Shown here: piece after piece, positions 8,676 through 17,282 of the stretch | How the letters are laid out: each line of letters starts with the position of its first letter | Numbering within the stretch: position 1 is the stretch's first letter | Assembly: GCA_964622075.1 (NCBI GenBank) | Contig: CAZUMR010000003.1 | Span: forward strand, 1-61,046 | DNA: 61,046 nt | Reading direction: 5' to 3' | Origin: WAPX01 sp964622075 | Lineage (GTDB): Archaea; Halobacteriota; Archaeoglobi; Archaeoglobales; Archaeoglobaceae | Notes under the pieces: generated by a model | The model's database searches: none | The model's input: the letters and a program-made list of their open reading frames with translations, nothing else | What the model was told of the DNA's origin: nothing | Translations under genes and position numbers: made by a program

Positions 8676-9314
8676 TCACATGTGCAGTGCTTTCCTTATC
8701 AGCACAGTTAGAGGCATGGAGCACATGAAGTACCAGAATATCCACCACGGAATGGGGAACGGGAAGTTGATTATCGGGTGGCTTATGTATATGTGGCCAA
8801 AGAATGGAGCATAAACCATGTACTTGCTTGCACTGGCATACGCCGCTCTCAGTCCGTGAGCGATGTTCTCACCGTATATAACGTAGAGGAGCCAGTAAAA
8901 TATTGGCATCGTAACGGCCATGGAGTAAAACATTGCCTTAAATTGAGGTGCCATGAGCTGTCCCTGCATCTGCTGTATCTCCTTTTGCCTTTCTTCAAGC
9001 TTCTTGAGCTTGTACTTGTTGTCACTTTTCATAGCTTCCATGTACTCTTTCTGAAACTGCATTACCTCTTTCTGAATTCTCTTCATCTCCTCAATGTCAA
9101 CGAACGCCCACTGGATTGCCGTTGAGTAAAGAGCGGTGAACAGTGCAAGCACGAATATCACGAGTATTATCGGCAGTGCGAGCAGAGGGTGTAAGACGAA
9201 ATCAACAGCCTTTGCCAGACCAAAAAGAATCTTGGGGTCAAATATTCCAAAGAAAGAGAATATTCCAAAAGTTATAAAAAATATGTCAACAATTTTCTTC
9301 ACAATGTCTTTCAT
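8676..9314 (-). CDS. YidC/Oxa1-superfamily membrane protein (DUF106/EMC3-like)
   Basis: A 212-residue integral membrane protein with an N-terminal helix pair, a cytosolic coiled coil (EEMKRIQKEVMQFQKEYMEAMKSDNKYKLKKLEERQ, residues about 75-115), and further hydrophobic helices at the C-terminus. This is the layout of the archaeal YidC-like (Ylp1) proteins that are relatives of EMC3, TMCO1 and Get1, thought to assist membrane protein insertion. Its place directly after secY supports the role. GGTGGTG lies 8 nt before the ATG. Confidence 0.88.
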   Translation of the reverse strand: MKDIVKKIVDIFFITFGIFSFFGIFDPKILFGLAKAVDFVLHPLLALPIILVIFVLALFTALYSTAIQWAFVDIEEMKRIQKEVMQFQKEYMEAMKSDNKYKLKKLEERQKEIQQMQGQLMAPQFKAMFYSMAVTMPIFYWLLYVIYGENIAHGLRAAYASASKYMVYAPFFGHIYISHPIINFPFPIPWWIFWYFMCSMPLTVLIRKALHM

Positions 9315-9352
9315 CTGGAGACACCACCTTTAACCGGTTAACACCTCTCAAC

Positions 9353-10855
9353 TCACTCCTCTCCAAGTATCTTCCTTATCATCGGGTGCATTTCTGTAAG
9401 CTGCTCCTTTGCAAGGTCTTCGTAGTACTGGTAGGCTATGCTGACTGCAAGCAGCAGACCTGTTCCAGTAACGTGTCCTATTGTACCGAGCATGTTTGCT
9501 ATCAGCGTAAGAGCACCTATCACAGCACCACCGACCACCGTAACCTTGGGTATATACCTTTCCAGTACCTTCTCAAGGACTCTCGGGTTCTTCCTGAAAC
9601 CGGGTATCTGCATCCCGGACTTGGCGAGCTGTTCAGCTATGGTCTTTGGATCCATTCCAGACGTTTCCATCCAGAATATTGAGAATAACACACCACCGAT
9701 TATCAGTATTGTCGCATCGGTGAGCAAATGCAGGAATATCATCCAGTCTGGTGGCGGTGGTATGTGGATGTGATATGTTTCAACCATCAGCTTGTATTTG
9801 GCCTTTACAAGTTCAGGTATCCAGTCGTTAGGCCCCCTTATCGGGTTAAGCAGATACATTATTCCATTTACAGGCTGGGTGCCTACGTATTCTCCAAGCA
9901 CCTTTATCCCATGCCTGTAAAGGATGAGACCAAATATCTCTATGTTCGCCTGCAGAGCCCTGACGAATATCATCGGCAGAACGCTGGTGTAAATGAGCTT
10001 GAGCGGGTAGCGACCTCTTGCACCCCTAACCATAGAGTGTGACAGGGGTATTTCCACCCTCGTCCCTTCAGCGTAAACAACAAGCAGTATTATTATTGTC
10101 GTCGTTATCAGAGCGAGCACTCCACCATCTATCAGAATGAACTTTATTCCGGCAAGTGTCATCAGTTCCGCAGCACTCATGTGCTGGGCTATCCATATCC
10201 ACCTTGGTATTATACCGGCCGGAAGTTTGCTGCCACTCGGAACTATCCAGTTGATCAGACCAGTTACTATTGCCTGAGAAATTCCCGCGAGGATGAAGAG
10301 ACTGACACCGCTCCCGATACCCCACTTGGAAACGACCTCATCCATGTAAACTATGAGCACGCCACCTATGAAGAGCTGTATGAATAGCAAAGCTGAAATT
10401 ACGGCTGGAGAAACGCCAAGAGCCCGAGCCACCTCTACACTCGGTTTCAGGAACCCACCAAGTATCTGGGGCAGTGCCTCAAGAGCTATCATTACCAGCA
10501 CAAGGAACCTCTGGAAGTCCTGATACGCTGCCTGATCATCTGGATCTGTCAGATCGAGTTCTATAATTCCCGCTCCAACAAGAAGCTGAACTATAACTGA
10601 TGCAGTGACTATGGGCCCTATACCGAGGGCTATAATCGTACCACCTTTACCAGCGAAGAAGGCTCTAAAACGTGCAAAAAGGTCTATTGACTGAGGAGAG
10701 AGGCCAAAAAGCGGAACGTTGGAAAGAACGAAATACAGCAGGAGAATTATTACCGTCCACGCAAACTTTTCTTTGAAAGGCACGTGCCTTTTAGGCCTCG
10801 AAACGCTCGGAATTTTCTCGAAATACGGCTGCAGTTTTCTCAGTGCTTCGTCCAT
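9353..10855 (-). CDS. secY: Protein translocase subunit SecY
   Basis: Central pore of the Sec translocon, 500 residues and about ten membrane segments. The N-terminal amphipathic region (RKLQPYFEKIPSVSRPKRHVPFKEKFAWT) and the plug/TM segments around GIGPIVTASVIVQLL are typical of archaeal SecY. The cytosolic loop carries TRVEIPLSHSMVRGARGRYPLKLIYTSVLPM. I chose the ATG at 10855 because GGAGG lies 7 nt upstream. A longer frame to 10885 has no such site. It follows rpl15 by about 180 bp of AT-rich DNA, so it may have its own promoter as well as read-through. Confidence 0.97.
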   Translation of the reverse strand: MDEALRKLQPYFEKIPSVSRPKRHVPFKEKFAWTVIILLLYFVLSNVPLFGLSPQSIDLFARFRAFFAGKGGTIIALGIGPIVTASVIVQLLVGAGIIELDLTDPDDQAAYQDFQRFLVLVMIALEALPQILGGFLKPSVEVARALGVSPAVISALLFIQLFIGGVLIVYMDEVVSKWGIGSGVSLFILAGISQAIVTGLINWIVPSGSKLPAGIIPRWIWIAQHMSAAELMTLAGIKFILIDGGVLALITTTIIILLVVYAEGTRVEIPLSHSMVRGARGRYPLKLIYTSVLPMIFVRALQANIEIFGLILYRHGIKVLGEYVGTQPVNGIMYLLNPIRGPNDWIPELVKAKYKLMVETYHIHIPPPPDWMIFLHLLTDATILIIGGVLFSIFWMETSGMDPKTIAEQLAKSGMQIPGFRKNPRVLEKVLERYIPKVTVVGGAVIGALTLIANMLGTIGHVTGTGLLLAVSIAYQYYEDLAKEQLTEMHPMIRKILGEE

Positions 10856-10885
10856 TCTCCAGCCTCCTCTGACGTGTTCCTCCAT

Positions 10886-11034
10886 TTAAATTTTATATTT
10901 ACTTAACTTAGCTTTTCAAAGATTTTCAATTTTTTACTTTTTAATTTAATTCTAAATTTTATTATCTCTTTATTATCTCTTATTATCAGCCACCATCTAT
11001 CCGCCAAAGAGCAATCGGACAGTCAGAATAAAAA
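10886..11034. other. AT-rich spacer between rpl15 and secY
   Basis: About 150 bp of very AT-rich DNA with a short degenerate tandem run (TTTATTATCTCTTTATTATCTC) near 10966-10983. On the minus strand it could hold a terminator for the rpl15 end and a TATA box for secY, for example AATTTAAAA-like runs. I see no gene here. Confidence 0.4.
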
Positions 11035-11556
11035 TTAAAGGGTTTCCACACTTCCTCCAGCGGCCTCTATCTTCTCCACTGCCTTTGGAGTTGCTTTAAA
11101 CACTGTGACCTTTATTGCCTTGTCAACCACTCCAGTTCCAAGCAGCTTTGTATAGCCAAGTTCGTCAAGGTTGATGCTGTAAACATCTCCTTCCTTGCTT
11201 GCAATTCCGTTTTCGACGAGCCTATCAATTATGAAGTTCAGCTCTCCAACGTTCAGCTCCGGGCGTGAGTAGAGGTAGCGGTACGTGTACTCGTCAAGCT
11301 TGCCTTCCTTTCTCAGCTCTCTGAGAGTTTCCTTAACGGCTTTTATAGCCCTGACATCGGAGCGAACGGCCTTCGGTCTGTTGAATCCGTACTTTCCTAT
11401 GTCGTAGCCCTCCTTTATTGCCTTTATGTACTTGTGCTTGAACATTCCTGCGTTCCCAGAGCCTCCTCTGCAACCTCTGCCCCTGCTGTTGTTCTTGTGC
11501 AGCCCGCTTCCACACGTTCTTGATCCTCTTATCTTCTTTATCTTTGGCTTCGGCAC
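11035..11556 (-). CDS. rpl15: Large ribosomal subunit protein uL15
   Basis: 173 residues with the glycine-rich basic N-terminus PKPKIKKIRGSRTCGSG and RGRGCRGGSGNAG that packs into 23S rRNA. I place the start at a GTG (11556) because GGGGGTGA sits just upstream and the protein then begins MPKPKIKK as in relatives. The frame continues to an ATG at 11589 but that adds an unconserved MVYGNCEGGEI. Last gene of the uninterrupted ribosomal run. Confidence 0.93.
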   Translation of the reverse strand: MPKPKIKKIRGSRTCGSGLHKNNSRGRGCRGGSGNAGMFKHKYIKAIKEGYDIGKYGFNRPKAVRSDVRAIKAVKETLRELRKEGKLDEYTYRYLYSRPELNVGELNFIIDRLVENGIASKEGDVYSINLDELGYTKLLGTGVVDKAIKVTVFKATPKAVEKIEAAGGSVETL

Positions 11557-11588
11557 GATTTCACCCCCTTCACAATTACCATATACCA

Positions 11589-12050
11589 TTACCTCATCTT
11601 CTCAAGCAACTTCTCTATCTCCCCGTGCCTTCCAAGATCTCCAAGAGGGTAATGCCACTTTATGTTCTTCAGACCCTTCCTTGGAGGATGAAGCCTGAAT
11701 ACTGGCTTTAGCTCAGGGATATCCTTGAGCTTTGCCTTACCTTCTACAACAGCTTTTGCAAACTCGTCTATAGAGCTGTAAGGCGTGTTCTCCTTTATGT
11801 ACTCATCTGTAAGTCTTCTGTTCCCCGTCAGCCTGCCCCTCCTTCTGAGGAGCATTGCAAGCGTTTCTGCCCCTATTTCCCCGTAAGCCACGTAATCCTT
11901 AACAACCTGCAGCATACCCCTGTAAGATGGTGTGTCCGGCACAACAACGCAATGGTAGCGCTTGTGCAATCTGAGCATCTTCAGCGTGTCCTTGATTTTT
12001 CTGTTAACGTCAACAGTCCCCCTCAGTCTCACCACAGCGTAAACACCCAT
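11589..12050 (-). CDS. rpl30: Large ribosomal subunit protein uL30
   Basis: 153 residues, archaeal long form. MGVYAVVRLRGTVDVNRKIKDTLKMLRLH is the characteristic N-terminus, and the C-terminus has the archaeal extension ending EIEKLLEKMR. The ATG at 12050 is preceded by AGGTGAT with 4-nt spacing. An upstream in-frame GTG is part of that ribosome-binding site. A TCTTTACT duplication lies between this gene and rps5. Confidence 0.94.
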   Translation of the reverse strand: MGVYAVVRLRGTVDVNRKIKDTLKMLRLHKRYHCVVVPDTPSYRGMLQVVKDYVAYGEIGAETLAMLLRRRGRLTGNRRLTDEYIKENTPYSSIDEFAKAVVEGKAKLKDIPELKPVFRLHPPRKGLKNIKWHYPLGDLGRHGEIEKLLEKMR

Positions 12051-12071
12051 TGCTATCACCTCTTTACTTCT

Positions 12072-12668
12072 TTACTTTTTGACGTACATCGTCTGTTTCA
12101 GAGCCTCGTAAGTTGCCCTTGCGAAGTTTATGGTCGTCTTGGTTTTGCCCTTTGTGAACGTCCATACATCCTTTACTCCAGCGTACTCAAGGACCTTTCT
12201 TGCCACCTCTCCTGCAACCAGACCAAGCCCCTTTGGCCCAGGAATGAGAGTGACCCTGACACTTCCGGAACTTCCGGTAACCTTACACGGAATGGAGTGT
12301 TCAGTCCCGCATCCACACTCCCAGGAGCCACAGCCTCTCTGAACCTTGAATATGTTCAGTTTGGCATTGTTAACAGCCTTCTGTATTGCCGGGGCAACCT
12401 GCGCTGCTTTACCCACGCCAACTCCAACGTAACCGTCCTTGTTACCAACCACAGCGGTAACTCTGAACTTTGTCCTCCTTCCACTATCTGTCATCCTCTG
12501 AACCATCGAAATGTCAAGGACTTCATCGTAAAGCTCGGGAAGGAGAATGTCAACGATCTCCGGCTCTTTAAGGGGCAGTCCGCTCGCAATAGCTTCATCC
12601 ATCGTCTTTATCTTACCCTCAGCAACGAGCTTTCCAAGCCTCGTTCTTGGAACCCAATCCCCCTCCAT
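12072..12668 (-). CDS. rps5: Small ribosomal subunit protein uS5
   Basis: 198 residues, with a dsRNA-binding N-domain and a C-domain. The motif FKVQRGCGSWECGCGTEHSIP is typical of archaeal uS5 and carries three cysteines in close spacing. GKTKTTINFARATYEALKQ is the conserved tail. It lies 3 bp after rpl18 and is co-transcribed. Confidence 0.95.
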   Translation of the reverse strand: MEGDWVPRTRLGKLVAEGKIKTMDEAIASGLPLKEPEIVDILLPELYDEVLDISMVQRMTDSGRRTKFRVTAVVGNKDGYVGVGVGKAAQVAPAIQKAVNNAKLNIFKVQRGCGSWECGCGTEHSIPCKVTGSSGSVRVTLIPGPKGLGLVAGEVARKVLEYAGVKDVWTFTKGKTKTTINFARATYEALKQTMYVKK

Positions 12669-12670
12669 TC

Positions 12671-13234
12671 TTACACCTCGTTCATTATTTTCTCCTTAAT
12701 TTCGTCAACGTGATCTGGAAGCTGGGAAGGATTTAAGCCCCTCTCCTCATACTTGGCAAACTTTTCCGGATGAGTCTCATAGTAAGAGGCTATGTGCTCT
12801 CCCCTGACTCTTGAATCGTCCGGGAATACCTCTTCGCTATGAGGGACATCAAGTCCTGCCTCTACAGCACCCCTGAGAACGGCGAAAACCCTTGACCCCC
12901 TTGTTGGAGAGTGCAGACCTATATCAAGCACTGCCTCCTTAATTCCAGCTTTCTCCGCCATTCTGGCGATAAGAACTCCGGTGAGGTAGGCAGCCGGTGT
13001 GTTGTTATCATCACCCTTCCAGCCGTACTGTCTCAGCTTTGATGAATCAGCCGCAACAAGCACTCTGTCCCCCTCTGGAGAGTACTCAACTATCTGGGCA
13101 ATTATCCTCCTGTTGGTTACCCTGACAACGAGTCTCGGCTTCTTCGAAAGGAGGAGCTTGAGCCTCTTCCTGTAGTTTGTCTTGCCTTCTCTCCTCCTTC
13201 TGTACTTAACTCTATATCTCGGACCTCTCGCCAA
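12671..13234 (-). CDS. rpl18: Large ribosomal subunit protein uL18
   Basis: 187 residues, a 5S rRNA-binding protein. ARGPRYRVKYRRRREGKTNY is the archaeal N-terminus, followed by KPRLVVRVTNRRIIAQIVEY. I place the start at a TTG (13234), which has GGGGTGAT 4 nt upstream and gives the conserved M-A-x-G-P-R-Y start. A GTG at 13243 overlaps that ribosome-binding site. Confidence 0.92.
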   Translation of the reverse strand: MARGPRYRVKYRRRREGKTNYRKRLKLLLSKKPRLVVRVTNRRIIAQIVEYSPEGDRVLVAADSSKLRQYGWKGDDNNTPAAYLTGVLIARMAEKAGIKEAVLDIGLHSPTRGSRVFAVLRGAVEAGLDVPHSEEVFPDDSRVRGEHIASYYETHPEKFAKYEERGLNPSQLPDHVDEIKEKIMNEV

Positions 13235-13247
13235 TCGAATCACCCCT

Positions 13248-13691
13248 TCAGATTATCCCCTGAGATTCAAGGTAAGCGTTAAGGTGAGAGACACTCCTGA
13301 ATTCGCCACCCTTGGCCTTCATGTAGAGCATCCTGTACGTTCTCCTGTCAATTACTCCTGAATCTCTCAGGTACCTGAGCCTCCTCCTTATAGCTCTTAT
13401 CCTCAGCATCCACTGCTCCTTCCTTGGCATTCTTGCAGTCTTCTTGCCCTTTCTCCTTCCATGTCCTCTTCTCCTGCCCTTTCTCCTCTGTGCCTTCCTT
13501 GCGTTTATGCGTGCCCTGCTTATTCCCTTTACAGGCTTCCTCTTTATCACACCGCTCTCTATCAGCTCTCTAATGTCGTCCTTGGTTGAGGCTGAGCTCA
13601 CATCTTCCAGCGCGTTTGGATCTATCCATATTCTGTTGGCCCCACACTTGAGTATCTGAGCTGCAAGCTTTCTCTGAAATGCTACATTCAT
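13248..13691 (-). CDS. rpl19e: Large ribosomal subunit protein eL19
   Basis: 147 residues, archaeal/eukaryotic-specific. NVAFQRKLAAQILKCGANRIWIDP is the N-terminus and RKAQRRKGRRRGHGRRKGKKTAR is the very basic rRNA-binding linker. The ATG at 13691 has GGAGGTGA upstream, and this site lies over the end of rpl32e, so the two genes are translationally coupled. Confidence 0.94.
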   Translation of the reverse strand: MNVAFQRKLAAQILKCGANRIWIDPNALEDVSSASTKDDIRELIESGVIKRKPVKGISRARINARKAQRRKGRRRGHGRRKGKKTARMPRKEQWMLRIRAIRRRLRYLRDSGVIDRRTYRMLYMKAKGGEFRSVSHLNAYLESQGII

Positions 13692-13692
13692 G

Positions 13693-14091
13693 TCACTCAC
13701 CTCCCTTCATGGTGGGGTTGAGCACCTTTATTCCAAGCTCCTTTGCCCTGTCCTCTATGGCAAGCCTCTTCTTCATTCCAACGGAGGAGGCTATTCTGAC
13801 AGCCTGAGTTTCGGGATTTATGGAGTCAAGCTGTGATGGATTGTAAACGAGGACTTCTTCCTTCCCACAGGGGTGCAGACCTCTGACGGCAGATGGAGAG
13901 CCGTACCCAACCCTAACCAAAGCTCTTCCGCTCCACTTTCCACCGTACATCTGCCTAAGCTTGTTGTGTCTGCCCCTTGGCCTCCTCCAGCCCTTGTCTC
14001 TCAACCTGAGCTTCTTGTGAGATTCGTATCTCCTGAACTCAGGTTTCCTGCTTTTTAACCTTCTCCTGAGTCTGAGTAAAGTCTGGAGCAT
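13693..14091 (-). CDS. rpl32e: Large ribosomal subunit protein eL32
   Basis: 132 residues. KPEFRRYESHKKLRLRDKGWRRPRGRHNKLR and VGYGSPSAVRGLHPCGKEEVLVYN are family hallmarks. The start at 14091 (MLQTLLRLRRRLKSRKPEF) has GGGGTGAT 4 nt upstream. The longer frame to 14118 runs into the ribosome-binding site and the rpl6 end and is not supported. Confidence 0.93.
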   Translation of the reverse strand: MLQTLLRLRRRLKSRKPEFRRYESHKKLRLRDKGWRRPRGRHNKLRQMYGGKWSGRALVRVGYGSPSAVRGLHPCGKEEVLVYNPSQLDSINPETQAVRIASSVGMKKRLAIEDRAKELGIKVLNPTMKGGE

Positions 14092-14104
14092 GATTATCAC
14101 CCCA

Positions 14105-14659
14105 TCAAGGCTTCTCAACTATGTAAATTCCATCCTGAAATACCCTGACATCAAGGTTCTTTATCCTCGTGGTCTGCTCAAGGTTCGCAGCGGTCTGACC
14201 GCACTCCTCCTTGTCTATTCCCTCCACAATGATGTCATTTCCATTTATCTTGACCTGAGCCCTGCCAACGATTTTTGCTCTCCTTGGATATTTTTCACCA
14301 AGGAAGTTCTCTATAACCACCTCGTTACCCTCAACCCTGAGCTTTACTGGGAAGTGAGAATATACGAGCTTGAGTTTGTACTGGAAGCCTTCGGTAACGC
14401 CCTTTATCAGGTTTTTAATGTGAGCTGCAAACGTCCCGACCATTGCTCTCTGCTTCTTTTTAACACTGTCAGTGTAAACCTTCACCTTGCCATCTTCCAC
14501 AGTAATGTGTACATCTCTAAACTTCAAAAGCTTGGAGTTCTCACCCTTGGGCCCCTTAACCTCTACAACGTAACCTGAGACGTCATCTCCGGATACCTTA
14601 ACTTCCACACCTTCGGGGATCTCAACAACCCTCTCAACTCTCTGCTTTACCTGAAGCAT
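14105..14659 (-). CDS. rpl6: Large ribosomal subunit protein uL6
   Basis: 184 residues with two RRM-like repeats. VERVVEIPEGVEVKVSG opens the first and VVIENFLGEKYPRRAKIVGRAQVKINGNDIIVEGIDKE is the conserved sarcin-ricin-binding region. The ATG at 14659 follows GAGGTGG. The frame extends to 14698 inside rps8 but that part is unconserved. Confidence 0.94.
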   Translation of the reverse strand: MLQVKQRVERVVEIPEGVEVKVSGDDVSGYVVEVKGPKGENSKLLKFRDVHITVEDGKVKVYTDSVKKKQRAMVGTFAAHIKNLIKGVTEGFQYKLKLVYSHFPVKLRVEGNEVVIENFLGEKYPRRAKIVGRAQVKINGNDIIVEGIDKEECGQTAANLEQTTRIKNLDVRVFQDGIYIVEKP

Positions 14660-14669
14660 CGCAACCACC

Positions 14670-15062
14670 TCAGAACACGTAGGCCAGCAGTATTCCACCG
14701 AGACCTCTCTCCCTTGCCTCCTTCTGAGACATCACTCCCTTAACTGTGGAGACTATCAGAATTCCCATGTCCCTTGCTGGCAGAAATCTCTTCTCGAACT
14801 TCTCGTACTCTGTCTTCTTTACCGAGAACCTCGGCCTTACTGCACCGCAGTCGTTTATTCTGCCAGAGAGCTCCACTACAAACATTCCTCCCTGCCTGTC
14901 GTGCTTGTACTCAAAGCTCTTTATGTATCCGTAATCCTTCATCACCCTGAGAACATTGCCAACGAGCTTGGATGCTGGCCTGATTTCGCACTTGCCAGCT
15001 CCACAGCTCTCCGCGTTCTTTATCGCGGACATGGCGTTTGAGAGAGTATCGCTCAAACTCAT
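14670..15062 (-). CDS. rps8: Small ribosomal subunit protein uS8
   Basis: 130 residues. It starts MSLSDTLSNAMSAIKNAE after GGTGAT, and ends EARERGLGGILLAYVF, the conserved C-terminus that binds 16S rRNA helix 21. The gene is 12 bp downstream of rps14. Confidence 0.95.
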   Translation of the reverse strand: MSLSDTLSNAMSAIKNAESCGAGKCEIRPASKLVGNVLRVMKDYGYIKSFEYKHDRQGGMFVVELSGRINDCGAVRPRFSVKKTEYEKFEKRFLPARDMGILIVSTVKGVMSQKEARERGLGGILLAYVF

Positions 15063-15074
15063 GACCGATCACCG

Positions 15075-15227
15075 TTACCAGTACTTCTTAAACCCAAGCT
15101 CACTCGCAACTTCTCTGAAGCACTGCCTGCAGAGATAGAGGCCATACTTCCTAACGAGTCCGGCTCTTCTCCCACACCTTCTGCACTGGTTTGCTCCTCT
15201 GCCGAAAACTTTCTTTCTCTCTTTCAT
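15075..15227 (-). CDS. rps14: Small ribosomal subunit protein uS14 (zinc-binding, 50 aa)
   Basis: A 50-codon gene fills the gap between rpl5 and rps8. It begins MKERKKVFGRGANQCRRCGR and ends REVASELGFKKYW. Two CxxC pairs (CRRC and CRQC) form the zinc site usual for archaeal uS14. The ATG at 15227 has GGGGTGAT upstream; the ATG at 15233 overlaps that site. Order rpl5-rps14-rps8 is exactly as expected for the spc cluster. Confidence 0.95.
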   Translation of the reverse strand: MKERKKVFGRGANQCRRCGRRAGLVRKYGLYLCRQCFREVASELGFKKYW

Positions 15228-15238
15228 GAGCATCACCC

Positions 15239-15787
15239 CTAACTAATAACCTCGACGCCAAAAGCTCTCAACCACTCTATCGTTTCCTCTTTCGTTATTC
15301 TGTGCTTCTTACCAATTTTTGCCCTTGCAATCTTCCTTCTTGCCACCCTGTAACCCCTTCTTCTCAGAGAGACGCAGATGTCCATTCCAAATATACCCAT
15401 GTCAGGATCGTAGCTGACTCCCGGCAGGTCTATGTGCTCGGCAATTCCAAATGAGAACTCTCCCCTACCAATCTGCCTCCTCTTCAGCTTGAACTCCTTC
15501 ACTGTAAGTGCATCTCTCAGGAACTTTTCTGCCTTCTCTCCTCTCAGAGTTACCTTTGCACCTATTGCCTCACCCTTTCTGATGTCGAAGTTCTTTATCG
15601 TCTTTTCAGCGTAGGTAGCTGTAGGTTTCTGCCCGGTAAGCTGCTCCAGAAGCTGCATTGCCTTTCTGTGCCTCTCACCGCTCTCACCAACACCAATGTT
15701 TATCACAACCTTGTCTATCAGGATCTCCCTCATGGGGTTTTCTCTGGAATTCTTAGCTCCGGCGCTAACAGCTACAGCCTCGCTCAT
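15239..15787 (-). CDS. rpl5: Large ribosomal subunit protein uL5
   Basis: 182 residues, 5S rRNA-binding. NPMREILIDKVVINIGVGESGERHRKAMQLLEQLTGQ is the conserved start of the domain and EHIDLPGVSYDPDMGIFGMDICVSLRRRGYRVARR the conserved loop region. The start is taken at 15787 (MSEAVAVSAG), preceded by GAGTGTGAT. An ATG giving MREILIDKVV further in is a possible alternative. Confidence 0.93.
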   Translation of the reverse strand: MSEAVAVSAGAKNSRENPMREILIDKVVINIGVGESGERHRKAMQLLEQLTGQKPTATYAEKTIKNFDIRKGEAIGAKVTLRGEKAEKFLRDALTVKEFKLKRRQIGRGEFSFGIAEHIDLPGVSYDPDMGIFGMDICVSLRRRGYRVARRKIARAKIGKKHRITKEETIEWLRAFGVEVIS

Positions 15788-15791
15788 ACTA

Positions 15792-16487
15792 TCACACTCC
15801 CAGGTCAATCACTGGTTTACCACCCGGCTTTCCAACAACAAAGACGTGATCTTCAATCGTCGTGATCGTTCCCTTCTCACCCTCTATCGTAACGAGGTTT
15901 GGAGCAGATCCCCTGACAACTTTATACTCCTTTATGTGCCCGAGCTCTCCAGCGTGAGTTCCACCGACGATCATGACGAGGGCTCCTTCCTCAAACTTCA
16001 GGTGATCCACTATCTCCTTCTCCGGAATCTTCAGCAAAACGCTGTCCTTGGTCTTGTAACTGTTGTCGGCAAGGATGTTCGTTCCGTCAAAGAGGTTTAG
16101 CTGCACCTTTCCTCCTCTGATTACTGTCTTGTTCTTTATCTTGTACAGCTTCAAATTGCCGTCCTCGACTTCCTTTGGTATGTATCTGCCCTTCTCGTCG
16201 AACAGCATTCTGTAAGTCTTGTTGAGCTTTGGAATTGAGATTACATCGAACAATCCCACAGGGAACTTGTAGTCCTTCCTTGCCCTTCCATCAACGAGTA
16301 TCTCTCCAGAGGCGATTATCCTCCTCGCTTCTCTTGCATTGTCTGCAAGCTTGAGGTAGTCTCTGACAACTATCAACAATGGGACTGCATTCTTGTTGTG
16401 CGGCCCCGGACCTGTTTTTACAACCCACTTGGCAGTTTTCCTCGGGATCTTTATAGTCTTAGGAGCGGAAAGCCTCTTCTGGTGCAT
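15792..16487 (-). CDS. rps4e: Small ribosomal subunit protein eS4
   Basis: 231 residues, archaeal/eukaryotic-specific, with an S4-like RNA-binding segment (VPLLIVVRDYLKLADNAREARRIIASGEILVDGRARKDYKFPVGLFDVI) and a KOW-like C-terminus. The start MHQKRLSAPKTIKIPRK at 16487 follows AAGTGAT. The stop at 15792 is 4 bp from the rpl5 start. Confidence 0.95.
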   Translation of the reverse strand: MHQKRLSAPKTIKIPRKTAKWVVKTGPGPHNKNAVPLLIVVRDYLKLADNAREARRIIASGEILVDGRARKDYKFPVGLFDVISIPKLNKTYRMLFDEKGRYIPKEVEDGNLKLYKIKNKTVIRGGKVQLNLFDGTNILADNSYKTKDSVLLKIPEKEIVDHLKFEEGALVMIVGGTHAGELGHIKEYKVVRGSAPNLVTIEGEKGTITTIEDHVFVVGKPGGKPVIDLGV

Positions 16488-16491
16488 ACGA

Positions 16492-16845
16492 TCACTTCCT
16501 CTCAAGTATCTTCTTTCTCACATCGTCAACTTCCTTAAACTCAAGTATCATGACATTTGAAGGGTGAATTGGAACCGCCACCTCAGTTCCATCAACTTTC
16601 TTGGTCGTGGCTCCATCAACGGTTATGCGGTAGTTCTTCATATCAACCTCAAGCACCCTTCCTTCGTGCCCTGCAAACTTGCCCCTCATTATCCTGACCT
16701 TATCTCCCTTCCTCACCCTCACAGCTCTCTTCCCGTACTTCTCCCTGAGTTTCTTGCAGAGAGTTGCGTGAAGCATTTTGTGCCTCTGGTGAAGTTTTGC
16801 TTTGTAGAGGCTTTTTCTCTGCTTCCTTGGCTGTTTGCTCTTCAT
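16492..16845 (-). CDS. rpl24: Large ribosomal subunit protein uL24
   Basis: 117 residues with a KOW motif (RKGDKVRIMRGKFAGHEGRVLEVD). N-terminus MKSKQPRKQRKSLYKAKLHQRHK is archaeal-type. Upstream the ribosome-binding site GAGGTGTTGT occurs twice within a short tandem duplication (16849-16884) shared with the end of rpl14. Confidence 0.94.
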   Translation of the reverse strand: MKSKQPRKQRKSLYKAKLHQRHKMLHATLCKKLREKYGKRAVRVRKGDKVRIMRGKFAGHEGRVLEVDMKNYRITVDGATTKKVDGTEVAVPIHPSNVMILEFKEVDDVRKKILERK

Positions 16846-16883
16846 TCACAACACCTCAGAATTTTACAACACCTCAGATTACC

Positions 16884-17282
16884 TCAGATTATTGCAGAAG
16901 CGAGAGATCCTATCTTGCTGAATCTCTCAGCCGCCTCTCTCGCAACAGCACCTCTTATTTCAGTTCCCTTCGGGTTTCCTCTGGGATCTGTTATAACGGC
17001 AGCGTTGTCCTCGAACTTTACCCTTGTACCGTCCGGTCTGCGGTACTCCTTCCTCTGCCTCACTATCACAGCATAGTGAACCTGCTTTCTTATCTCAGGA
17101 GTTCCCTTCTTTACCGTCACTATCACTATGTCACCTACTCCAGCAGCCGGATACCTCCTCCTGACTCCCCTGTATCCCCTTACGGCGATTATCTCAACCT
17201 CTCTTGCTCCAGTATTATCAGCACAGACCAAGCGAGCTCCAGTTGGGAGAGCTTTGGGGACTTTCGCCTTTATGCTCTTCAT
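16884..17282 (-). CDS. rpl14: Large ribosomal subunit protein uL14
   Basis: 132 residues. GARLVCADNTGAREVEIIAVRGYRGVRRRYPAAGVGDIVIVTVKKGTPEIRKQ is the family core. The ATG overlaps the rps17 stop (ATGA), so translation is coupled. The C-terminus GSLASAII is typical. Confidence 0.95.
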   Translation of the reverse strand: MKSIKAKVPKALPTGARLVCADNTGAREVEIIAVRGYRGVRRRYPAAGVGDIVIVTVKKGTPEIRKQVHYAVIVRQRKEYRRPDGTRVKFEDNAAVITDPRGNPKGTEIRGAVAREAAERFSKIGSLASAII

